A stretch of DNA of 36,059 nt, taken from positions 1-36,059 of the forward strand of contig CAOKGO010000017.1 of the NCBI GenBank assembly GCA_948468045.1, in the 5' to 3' direction. The stretch comes from an uncultured Clostridium sp. Lineage in GTDB: Bacteria; Bacillota; Clostridia; TANB77; CAG-508. Both the position numbers and the translations under genes were made by a program. Under the pieces are notes generated by a model. The model had not been told where the DNA came from and ran no database searches. It worked only from the letters and a program-made list of their open reading frames with translations. The stretch's first letter is position 1, and every line of letters begins with the position of its first letter. Positions 1-8,573 of this stretch are shown in pieces.

Positions 1-20
1 AATTTTCTGTGGAACGCTTG

Positions 21-56
21 ATATTATAGGAAGTTCAGAGAACTTTCCTATAATAT
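21..56. repeat. Palindromic repeat P1, copy 1
   Basis: Near-perfect inverted repeat with arms ATATTATAGGAAGTTC and GAACTTTCCTATAATAT. With its left flank (GTGGAACGCTTG) it is the reverse complement of the copy at 32412-32460, so the repeat unit is longer than the palindrome. It lies downstream of the minus-strand T4SS operon, outside any gene. A second small hairpin (62-94) follows it. Confidence 0.8.
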
Positions 57-106
57 AAAAATGATGTATTTTTCTCCAATCCTAAAATACATCAAACTCA
101 ATTGCC

Positions 107-145
107 AAAAATAGGATTTTGGAGCTATTCCAAAATCCTATTTTT
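107..145. terminator. Bidirectional intrinsic terminator after the T4SS operon
   Basis: A 17-bp perfect inverted repeat (107-123 and 129-145) with a 5-nt loop. It starts with an A-run and ends with a T-run, so it could terminate on either strand. It lies 36 bp past the stop codon of the last gene of the minus-strand T4SS operon. Confidence 0.8.
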
Positions 146-180
146 TTCGACAATAATCCTGACACAATCGAGACCTGTCC

Positions 181-1479
181 CTACTGTGTCACATTAAATG
201 ACATTACAAATTCGTAATTTTCTTTTAGTTGCATTATTAGAGTTATTTGTTTCTCATTTTTGTCTTCTCCTGTTATGTCACTTAAAGAAATGTCTAAAGT
301 GTATGTTCCTTTTTCTTCTGTGAAATCACTGTATTGTGATTTATAATGTAAAGGATAATTTTCTCTCATATAGTTTTCAAATTGCTCAACTGTTCCAAAT
401 TTGTTGTTTCTAAAGTTTTGGTCTAATACATTATATGCTGCTGTGTAATCTCTATTGTTTAACATTTGTATCCATTTGTCAGCATTCATTATTACTTTGT
501 TTTGCTCTTTTGATTTATCATATTCTTGTTTGAATTTTTCTGTTATTATTGTATATGTATCTAATTTTACTGTGTAGTCTAGTATTTTGTTTTCTTTAAA
601 TATGTAATAATTTTGGTATTGGTCTAAGCAAATGTATTCTATATAATCTTCATACATATTTGATTGGTATTTGTTAAAAGCATATTTTTTTATGTCATCT
701 TTATTTTTTTCTATATATTGTTTGAAGTTTTCTAAGTTCCCAAATCTTGCTTCTCTATATTCTTTGTCTAAATATTGATATGCAACTTCTGGTGATGACA
801 AGCATAAGCGTTTGAAGTCTACAAAGTATTTATTAGATATATTTTCTAAGTTTACTTGCATTGATTTTATTTTGTTGTATTGTTTTTCTTCTATTTTTTC
901 TATTTGTTGTATATTTTTTTCTAAGTTTTCATATTTTTCTTTGCTTGGTTCTATTGCAAACAACATTGTAGATGGTTCTATGTAAACAATATATCTTTCA
1001 ACAGATGTTTTTTCATAGTTTAGATTTTCAACAATTCCTTCTGCAATAAATATGCTTATGTCTTCTCTTTTTATCCTTTTAATATGTATTGGTATAAAAA
1101 CCATTTTTTCTTCATATTTTTTTATTTTTTCTTCTATATTTTGTGTTGTTATATTATTGTTTTTTATATAATTATCACTTAATAGTTCATATAAAATTTC
1201 ATCTTCTTCTATTACTTTTCCACTACTTCCATAATATGCTGAATTGTTTTTGTTTGCATAATCTATATATGCTTGGATTGCATTGGTTACATAATTAAAT
1301 TCATACCTTTCTAATTCTATACTTTGTTGATATTCTATCCCTTCTTTGTCTTGTGGTGTGAATAACATTTTTTGCTCTTCTTTGTTTTTTACTTTTAGCA
1401 TAATAATAGCAATAATTATTGCTATTATTATTACAAGGCTAAATATGATTAAATATTTTAGTTTTTTTGTTTCTTTCAT
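181..1479 (-). CDS. Membrane-anchored VirB8/TcpC-like T4SS protein
   Basis: 432 aa. One N-terminal membrane segment (about residues 9-30, very Ile-rich) is followed by an extracytoplasmic region with no further membrane segments. The C-terminal half contains two similar stretches of the type AYxxLDxxFRxxKFGTVEQFExYM (about 230-260 and 340-370), which resemble the NTF2-like fold of VirB8/TcpC conjugation proteins. The same motif occurs in the gene at 5010-5940, so the operon encodes two such proteins. VirB8-like proteins form the inner-membrane scaffold of the secretion channel. The start has a good AAGGAGG site 6 nt upstream. It is the last gene of the operon, 18 bp after the wall hydrolase. 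Role inferred from architecture and neighbours; sequence similarity to known members is weak. Confidence 0.6.
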   Translation of the reverse strand: MKETKKLKYLIIFSLVIIIAIIIAIIMLKVKNKEEQKMLFTPQDKEGIEYQQSIELERYEFNYVTNAIQAYIDYANKNNSAYYGSSGKVIEEDEILYELLSDNYIKNNNITTQNIEEKIKKYEEKMVFIPIHIKRIKREDISIFIAEGIVENLNYEKTSVERYIVYIEPSTMLFAIEPSKEKYENLEKNIQQIEKIEEKQYNKIKSMQVNLENISNKYFVDFKRLCLSSPEVAYQYLDKEYREARFGNLENFKQYIEKNKDDIKKYAFNKYQSNMYEDYIEYICLDQYQNYYIFKENKILDYTVKLDTYTIITEKFKQEYDKSKEQNKVIMNADKWIQMLNNRDYTAAYNVLDQNFRNNKFGTVEQFENYMRENYPLHYKSQYSDFTEEKGTYTLDISLSDITGEDKNEKQITLIMQLKENYEFVMSFNVTQ

Positions 1480-1497
1480 ATGTGACCTCCTTTTAAA

Positions 1498-4400
1498 TTA
1501 CGGTCTTCTAAATACTTGTATTCCTGGCCAATTTGCATAATAGTTCCAATTACCACTTGGCTCAATTGTGTGATTTTGTTGTGCACAAGCTTCATCATAA
1601 ACACCATTTCCTCCTGCATAAATCATTACATGATGTCCATAAGCATTTACAACATCTCCTGGTTGTGCTTCAGATGGGTCTACTTGTACCCATCCAGCAG
1701 CTGGTAACATATCTGGGAAACCATCTGCTCCTGTAAAATGATAGTTATATGCATTAATTTGTTCTGCTGTTAATGCTCCTGACCTATATAATACTACTGC
1801 AACATATGTAGCACATACATATTGTGTGTCTGATGTAGCTGTTTTTTCTATATCATTATATGTTTGTGGTCCATATGTTATATCTCTGTCTATCATATCT
1901 TGTAATACTGCTCTTGCTGTTTGTATAATATCATCTGAACTTCCTCCACCTTTAAATGAAGATAAGTCTCTGTCTTTAAACATATCATAATATTTTCTAG
2001 CAGCAGCTGTTCTTTCTTCCATTCTTGGAATTCCTGGTTTTTCGAATATCCAACAAAATGCAACTGCTGCATCTTCTGGTGTAGAAGCGTTTTCCCAATC
2101 ATTTAATGAATATCCTCCATAGCTTGTTAATACATAAGTTGCAAATCCATCTGCTCCTCCTCCTGGTGTCATTTCACCTATTAAAAATTGAATTTGGATA
2201 TTTTCATCTGCCCATTCTTTTCCTTTAGATGCTGCATATTGTTCTAATGCTGTTCTTCTGTCAAAAGACCATTGACATAAACCTATTCCTATTCCTGTTC
2301 CACCTTCTATAATTCCTGCATTAAATCCTGATTCTGCTTCAATGTTTCCTAATACTCCTGCTGCTGCTTCTTTGCTATATCCTGCATTTATAACTGCTAC
2401 CCATACTTTTTCTTGTATTGTTCCTCCGTAGATTCCTCCTAATGCACCAGCAAAGCCTTTCATATCATATTCTGAAAATTCATATTCATACACACCATAT
2501 CCAATTCCTGATGCTTTCCATAATAAATATTTGGTTAAATCTACCATATTAGCTGTTTTTTCATTTCCTTCTAAAATACTAAATAAATAATAATCTCTAA
2601 GATATGTATATGCTTTTGTATCTTTAAAAATATTTACAAATTTTGTTGCATTTTCTTTTACTTCTCCAGTTCCATTTTCATAATTTATATTTAATCTTTT
2701 TGTTGTTGTTGTCGTTTGTTGATATGTTTTGTAATTATATCTAATTTTATTTCCTCTATCATCTACATCTGTTATAGTTCCACTGTCTACAACATTTTCT
2801 GCTACTGATGTACTTTCAGTTTGATCTATTTTTCCTTTTATGTTTACAATTTTTTCTGTCTCTCCTTCTTTCCAATTTAGCTCTTTATCACTAAATGTAT
2901 TATTTTCTTTTTCATATTTAACACACCAAGCGTCTGCATATGTAACTTCTATACGAGTTGTACAGTTTTCTGTTGTTTGTGTTGTAGTACCTTTTTGACT
3001 CCAACCACTTGAGTATACTCCATCATCTGATTGTGTTAATTGTGATGTGGCTGTTATCGTTTGTGTTGTTGTAATATTGTCTTGTATTGCCATTATAATT
3101 TCTGTATCCAATACAGTTTCTGCTAGCTTTTCTGGAAATGCTCTTTCGTTAATATCCATGTAAAAATATAATAAATATTCATATGGCATTATGTAGCTTT
3201 TCAATGATATTTTTAAATCTATTTTTGAAGAGTTCTTTTTTATTTGTAATTTTCCATCTGCACCTAAATTCCAAGTTGCAATTATTATTTTTCCATCTTT
3301 ATCTATTGTATAACTTTTTAAAGCTTCTTGGTTAGCACTTTTAATTAATTCTTCAAATTTTTCTTCTGGTACATATTTTAAATTCATTACCTTAGATTCA
3401 ATTAATGTTTGTGTTTTACTGTCATCTATAACAGTAGATGTATATCCAGAATGATCTGCTTTTAGATATTCTAAAATACCTTTTACAATTCCTTGTGCAC
3501 ATTTATCTGTTCCATCACCTTTTAACAATGTTGCATCAGGTTCTCCATCAAGGAATCCCCCTTCTGTTACAATAGATGGAAATCCTGAAGTAGCTGCATT
3601 TTCGATAATTCCTAAACTTCCAATTGCCGTTCTTTCTAAATCTGAACCAGCACCTTTATTAGGTAATCCCATTGAACTTGCCATTTCATCTGATACAAAT
3701 TCAGCAAGTTGTTGTGATATTCCATCCCCTGCTTTATAAATTGCTTGTACACCACTGCCTCCACCTGCATCATAATGTATTTGTATACATAAATTTGGTT
3801 TTGCATCTCTTGCAAGTCTTGTTCTATCTCCAACACTTATTCCTGATGGATTAGATGATGTACTACCTACTTGAACTACTTTAATATTTTTATATTTTTT
3901 TAATAATTGTTCTACTTTTTCCGCGGTTCTTATTGTAAGTTGTTCTTCTATCAAGCTTCCATCTGAGCTTCTTGCTCCTGTATCATTTGAGTTATTATGT
4001 CCTGCTGCAATTGCTATTACATATTCTTCATCTTTATCTTTTCCTGCATATTCTGTTGCTTTGTCATTATCTGCTCTTGATGAAACTTTTTTGCTTTCTT
4101 TTTCTTCTTTTTCTTCCTTTTCTTCTTTGTTTTCTAGTTCATTTGCTTTTACATTTTCTGCCCTAACAAATTTCTTTTCTTCTTTATGTTCAATTTCTAC
4201 ATATATAACTACTTCTTTTGTTAAAGGATTTTCTGCTCTTTTATAAGTTCCTGTATAACTAACTGTTGTTCCTTGTTTTATTGTTTCATATTCATTTAAT
4301 AAGGTAACTCCATCATCTGTTACTTTATGTTTCTTATTCCATTTTCCTGTATCTTTGCCTGGTTTTAATTTTGATTCTTCTTGTTCATAAACTGTAGCTG

Positions 4401-5004
4401 TTCCTAAAATTGTTAATTGTTGTCCACTTGACCAAGATTTTACAACCCCCTCTTTTGTATCATCTGATGGTTCATAAACAACATCTTCTTCTTGTTTTGT
4501 TGTTTCTCCTCTACCTGGATTGTCATTAATATCTCCCATTTTTTTATTTGGTGTTACTCTTCTTAATGTTGTTGCTCCTTGGAAACCTGTACTATCTTCT
4601 GGTATATTTCCTCCTAAGTCTGGATATTGTGTCACTAATTCTGCCTGAAATATCTTTTTTAAAAATTGAGTATCTTTTGGAAGTGTATGCACTCCTGCTG
4701 AAATATCTTTGTTTGATTTTATAATAATTTGTTCTAATTTCTCATCTATTCCATCAACAAAATCTAAGTAATATCCACTTCCATCTGGTGATTCTTTAAT
4801 TTCTACTAATTCGTTTAGGTTTTCTATTTCTAACATTTCATTAATCATTTCTGGATGCCTTTGAGCTTGTGTTATTTCTGATATCCAATCAAGTAAAACT
4901 GTTACAAAAAGCGTTGGTAATAGTATTCCCAAAATAATTGGAAAACTTATTATTGTTGTAGTAAATCCTTTTATTATACTTTTTATTTTTTTAATTGGAT
5001 GCAT
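1498..5004 (-). CDS. Multidomain T4SS cell-wall hydrolase (amidase, lysozyme-like, NlpC/P60)
   Basis: About 1,170 aa, anchored by an N-terminal membrane segment (about residues 20-42 counted from the GTG at 5013). An Amidase_3 domain follows at about 330-520, with zinc ligands and catalytic residues visible as AGHN (His339), a Glu at 356/357, QIHYD (His413) and TEGGF (Glu484). After a long linker comes a phage-tail lysozyme-like domain at about 866-1015, with GNIEAESGF carrying the candidate catalytic Glu. An NlpC/P60 domain closes the protein at about 1027-1171, with Cys in YVCATYV (1067) and His in GHHVMIY. It is the VirB1-like enzyme that opens peptidoglycan for the secretion channel; Tn916-type systems use a lysozyme plus NlpC/P60 protein, and here an amidase is added. 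The open frame reaches a GTG at 5013, but GAGAGGTGA lies correctly before the ATG at 5004. Confidence 0.88.
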   Translation of the reverse strand: MHPIKKIKSIIKGFTTTIISFPIILGILLPTLFVTVLLDWISEITQAQRHPEMINEMLEIENLNELVEIKESPDGSGYYLDFVDGIDEKLEQIIIKSNKDISAGVHTLPKDTQFLKKIFQAELVTQYPDLGGNIPEDSTGFQGATTLRRVTPNKKMGDINDNPGRGETTKQEEDVVYEPSDDTKEGVVKSWSSGQQLTILGTATVYEQEESKLKPGKDTGKWNKKHKVTDDGVTLLNEYETIKQGTTVSYTGTYKRAENPLTKEVVIYVEIEHKEEKKFVRAENVKANELENKEEKEEKEEKESKKVSSRADNDKATEYAGKDKDEEYVIAIAAGHNNSNDTGARSSDGSLIEEQLTIRTAEKVEQLLKKYKNIKVVQVGSTSSNPSGISVGDRTRLARDAKPNLCIQIHYDAGGGSGVQAIYKAGDGISQQLAEFVSDEMASSMGLPNKGAGSDLERTAIGSLGIIENAATSGFPSIVTEGGFLDGEPDATLLKGDGTDKCAQGIVKGILEYLKADHSGYTSTVIDDSKTQTLIESKVMNLKYVPEEKFEELIKSANQEALKSYTIDKDGKIIIATWNLGADGKLQIKKNSSKIDLKISLKSYIMPYEYLLYFYMDINERAFPEKLAETVLDTEIIMAIQDNITTTQTITATSQLTQSDDGVYSSGWSQKGTTTQTTENCTTRIEVTYADAWCVKYEKENNTFSDKELNWKEGETEKIVNIKGKIDQTESTSVAENVVDSGTITDVDDRGNKIRYNYKTYQQTTTTTKRLNINYENGTGEVKENATKFVNIFKDTKAYTYLRDYYLFSILEGNEKTANMVDLTKYLLWKASGIGYGVYEYEFSEYDMKGFAGALGGIYGGTIQEKVWVAVINAGYSKEAAAGVLGNIEAESGFNAGIIEGGTGIGIGLCQWSFDRRTALEQYAASKGKEWADENIQIQFLIGEMTPGGGADGFATYVLTSYGGYSLNDWENASTPEDAAVAFCWIFEKPGIPRMEERTAAARKYYDMFKDRDLSSFKGGGSSDDIIQTARAVLQDMIDRDITYGPQTYNDIEKTATSDTQYVCATYVAVVLYRSGALTAEQINAYNYHFTGADGFPDMLPAAGWVQVDPSEAQPGDVVNAYGHHVMIYAGGNGVYDEACAQQNHTIEPSGNWNYYANWPGIQVFRRP

Positions 5005-5009
5005 ATTTC

Positions 5010-5940
5010 TCACCTCTCAATCTTTAAAGAATAGGTTTCCTCTCTATTTTCATCATTTACGATATCTGTAAAATTTATTGATGTTATTTCAAGGTCATGT
5101 CTATATGATACATTGAATTTTATTTGTATTGTTTTTGCTTCTTGTGGTTTTAAAATAAAATCGTCTTCTGCATTTTCATATATAAATGGTTCAAATCTGT
5201 TTTGATTTTTATCAGTTACATAAATACTTTTGCTTTTTTGCATTGTATCTAATATCCATGTTTGGTCTGTATTATTTTTTAGACGAATCGTATAAATTTG
5301 ATAATCTTTGTATGTATCACAAATAGAAATTGTTGCAGTTATTTGGTCATTTTCCCCTTTTTGGTTTAATTGCTCTCTTCCTATGTAGTTATTAATATTT
5401 AATAAGTATGTATCTTTATATGGAACTATTGTTATGTAATCTTCTATATATTGTTCATTCTTTTTCCCACTTTCCAGCATATTATCAAATATTTTTACTT
5501 GATAAATATAGACATCTTTGCTAGACCTTGACCAAGATTGAAATGAATATTGTTTGTTTCCTTCAAATTTTTCTTCATAATATAAACTTTTAAATTGTTC
5601 TACTGTTGGATATAATGCTTTTTTTGTGTCTTGGGCTAAAAGTTCATATGCTTTTTCTGGTTCATGGTTTATACAATATGTATAAAATTCATCTATTATT
5701 TCTCCAAAATCGTCTTTGTATACTTCTGGTACTGCTCCTTCTGTTATTATCGTTTTACTCTCATTTTGATAAGAAACAACGTTTCCGCGTTGTTTCTTCC
5801 TGCTCTTTTATTCTTTTTTCTTTTGTTTGTTCTGCTTGGCTTTTTAAAATTTGAATAATTGCAAATGCAAATATAATTGCTAGTATTATTAGCCACACTT
5901 TCATACGATTTTGTCTATAATATCGTAATAAATTATGCAT
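5010..5940 (-). CDS. VirB8/TcpC-like T4SS protein, needs a +1 frameshift at CGG
   Basis: Read as one gene of 309 aa. Frame 0 starts at the ATG at 5940 (AGAAAGGA upstream), encodes a membrane segment (about residues 14-32, WLIILAIIFAFAI) and reaches CGG at codon 52. Frame 0 stops 8 codons later. If the C of CGG is skipped, the +1 frame reads GNVVSYQNES and stays open to 5010. The downstream part contains AYELLAQDTKKALYPTVEQF, the same motif as in the protein at 181-1479, so this is a second VirB8/TcpC-like channel component. Without the shift the product would be a 59-aa membrane peptide. The stop overlaps the beginning of the hydrolase gene, as expected within one operon. The alternative is a recent frameshift mutation, but five other genes show the same pattern. 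Confidence 0.75.
5785..5787 (-). other. CGG +1 frameshift site 1 (VirB8-like gene)
   Basis: On the minus strand frame 0 reads ACG CGG AAA CGT and stops 8 codons on. Skipping C gives ACG (C) GGA AAC GTT, Thr-Gly-Asn-Val, and 257 further open codons. The site lies in the 6-nt loop of a perfect 11-bp hairpin (AAGAAACAACG and CGTTGTTTCTT), which the other five sites lack. Confidence 0.8.
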
Positions 5941-5998
5941 TTCTCAATTCCTTTCTATTTTACTATGCATCATTATGTAATCATTTAAATTTTTTTGT

Positions 5999-8559
5999 CT
6001 ATTTCTGTGTAGTAGTTTTATTTTGTGTTTTTCCTAATTTTCCATGCTTTTCATATATATTTCCTGCACCAAAAATTTCTGAAATCATACGTTCTGCTTC
6101 TCCTTGTGCTTTGCTTCCAGCTACTTTTCCTTGTATCATTGTTTCTACTTTTTCACGACTCTTGCTTTCAGCTATATCTTTATATCCTATTCCTTGTTGA
6201 TGTGAGAATGATGCTGCATCTACAAATTTTGCATGATTTTTACCATTTAATTTTCCATCACGTGCATATTCTGCTTTTAATGTATTTGTAATTAATTTAT
6301 CATCTGTAATTCCTGCTTTTTTCATATCAAATACTGCATCTTGTACATCTTTTAGGTTTCCTGAGAAATTAGGAATTTCAGATGCCATACCTCTACATTT
6401 TCTAATTTGTTTTGAATCTTTATAAAAGTCTTTTCTTGCTTTTTCATTTTGTTGTTGTCTTCTCATTTCTCTTGCTTCGCTATATCCAAAGAATTCTTCA
6501 TTATATGCATTTTGTATATTATCAACTGTGTTTTTACCTGCTTGATATATACTAGAAACTCCTGATGGTATGCTTTCTATTGTATTTGCAACATTTCTTC
6601 CCATCATATTTCCTGCTACTCCTCCTGCTATCATGTTTTGTACTGCTTTTTCTGGTTGTCCTGTTCCAACAGCAATAATTCCTCCAAGTGCTGCTCCTGT
6701 TGCTGCCATTCCTAATTGAGTACCTTTTCTAGCAGCAAACATAGAACCTTTTAATACTGCTTTTCCACCAGTTTTTAATCCCGCTTTTGCTCCTCTTCCT
6801 AAAAATCTAGTCATAGGATGATTTGCAATTCTTCTTTTTGCTTGTACAAACCTTGGTTGTTGTTGATGACTCCAATTTCCTGATGCCATTTCTTTTTCTA
6901 ATTCTGCTTTCCTTTGTTGTTCATATTCTGGACGTCCACCAGCATTATTAAAGTCTGCATATGTTGCACTTAACATATCTTGTTGCAATTGTCTATCAAT
7001 TTCTGCTTGTTGTTCTTCATCAAAGTCATATCCATTTTGTTGATTTAGATTTTCTTTTTGATTCATTCCATTATTATCTCTTCCAGTAACTTCTGTATCA
7101 ACACCACCTGCTTCTTGTCCATCTTCTAATTCTCCTCCAAATGTCTTTAGTTCTCCATCTTCATCTCTTGGCATAAAAATGTCATCATTTGAATCATCAC
7201 TTTCTTTATTATTTGCTTCCTTTCCACTTGCTTTTTTGTGTGCTCCTGCTCCTATTTTACTTAATGATTGTATTCCTGACATTGCTAAAGCTGCCATTGC
7301 AGGTGAACCTCCACCTTTTGCAGTTTGTGATTTTCCACCATCTAGTATTTGTGTAAACCACTTGTATGCTGGAATTACAAATCCAATTGCTACTATTGAA
7401 TAAATTGGATTTTCTCCTGCTATTGCTGGTGTAATTAATGCTCTATATATGATTAAATGAATTGGTTGCATTGCAATATTTTCTACAAGTTCCCTTAATA
7501 CTAAATTCAATGCTTGTGCTTTTCCGATCTCCATAACGGTCTATTGGATAAGTTACTGCTACTAATGGTGATATCATTGTAAAAAATGCTACATATAATA
7601 ATCTTTTATAATACATAAATGTAAATACACATGTATAAACAACTAATATTCCATAAATAAGTGTGTATGCTCCTACTTCTCCTGAACTTTTAGATTGTGC
7701 TCTAAAACGTACAAGCCCCATAAGGTTAGTTTTAAATGGTTTATCATCACCTACTTGTACAACATATCCTTCATTGATTTCGTTACTGAATAATTCTGTA
7801 ATTTGTTCAGATACCATTAATATTGCAGATATGATAAATTGCATAAAAAATACTAAACATAATGCAACTACCCAGTCTTTTATTGCTTCTTTATATTTTG
7901 CTTTGTCTTCTGCTGTTGAACCAATTAAAATTCTAATACCCAAATATATTAAAATTGATAGTAGTGCTACTATTGCAATATTACGAAATGATTTATACCA
8001 ATTTGCTATTGTATCTCTTATTTTTGTTGCTCCTGATTTAGAAGCTTTTTCTGCATCTTCGCTAAATTTTTGTTCTCCTCCACCATAAACTGATTGATAA
8101 GTATTAGGTCTTAAAAAATTAACATCTAATGCTGCTATGTTATTTGCAAAAATATTTTCTGGTGCATATAACATATTAGGAATTTCATATTTTTGAGACT
8201 TTCCTAAAAAACTTGTGTCAATATCACCTGCTTCAAATTTATAATCTGGTGTTTGACCTTCTGCATAAAGCCATGATTCTGGATTTTCTAAATTGGGGTT
8301 GCCGGTCTTTTTCTAGCATGGCTGATCCAAAACCTCCAAAGCCTGTATTTGCTCCTAACATAAAATTATTTAACATTCCCATTATTACGTCTCCAAACCA
8401 TTGTAGTAATCTCATGATCTCTTTTGCCAATGCTCCTCCCCAACCATCTTCGTCAGCTGCATATGAATTATATGGCACTAAGCTAAAATTCACTAATAAT
8501 AAAATAAGACATACTAGTATTATCTTTCGTACCGTAGTTTTTTTAGTGAAAAACTTCAT
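5999..8559 (-). CDS. VirB6/TrbL-like T4SS membrane protein, needs two +1 frameshifts at CGG
   Basis: Read as one gene of 852 aa. A signal peptide (about 1-35, ending SYA) is followed by several membrane segments around NIAIVALLSILIYLGIRI, WVVALCLVFFMQFIISAIL, LIYGILVVYTCVFTFMYY and LLYVAFFTMISPLVAVTYPI. These are typical of the VirB6/TrbL-like inner-membrane channel proteins of Gram-positive T4SS. The last about 430 residues are soluble, Gln/Gly-rich and less conserved. Two single-base frame changes split the reading: at CGG 8304-8302 (after residue 85) and at CGG 7526-7524 (after residue 344). Both are repaired by skipping the C and reading Gly. The second restores PIDRYGD-GKAQALN, a conserved stretch in this family. 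Read without shifts it appears as three fragments. It lies between the VirB4 gene and the VirB8-like gene, with 14 bp to VirB4. Confidence 0.85.
7524..7526 (-). other. CGG +1 frameshift site 2 (VirB6-like gene, second site)
   Basis: Frame 0 reads GGA GAT CGG AAA AGC and ends 27 codons later in an unconserved tail. Skipping C gives GAT (C) GGA AAA GCA, Asp-Gly-Lys-Ala, and continues into 507 more codons. The upstream part (ISPLVAVTYPID) and the downstream part (GKAQALN) belong to one conserved block. TATGGAGAT just before the site has a Shine-Dalgarno-like GGAG, but most other sites do not. Confidence 0.9.
8302..8304 (-). other. CGG +1 frameshift site 3 (VirB6-like gene, first site)
   Basis: Frame 0 reads AAA GAC CGG CAA CCC and stops 21 codons on. 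Skipping C gives GAC (C) GGC AAC CCC, Asp-Gly-Asn-Pro, and 43 open codons that run directly into the MLYAPENIF stretch of the downstream fragment. It is the only site with C as the fourth base. Confidence 0.87.
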
Positions 8560-8573
8560 TTCTTCCTCCTTGT

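Noticed and set aside
5010..8559. T4SS genes as pseudogenes
   Set aside because: Apart from the CGG sites the frames are intact and motifs conserved, and mnmE and recF show the same pattern.
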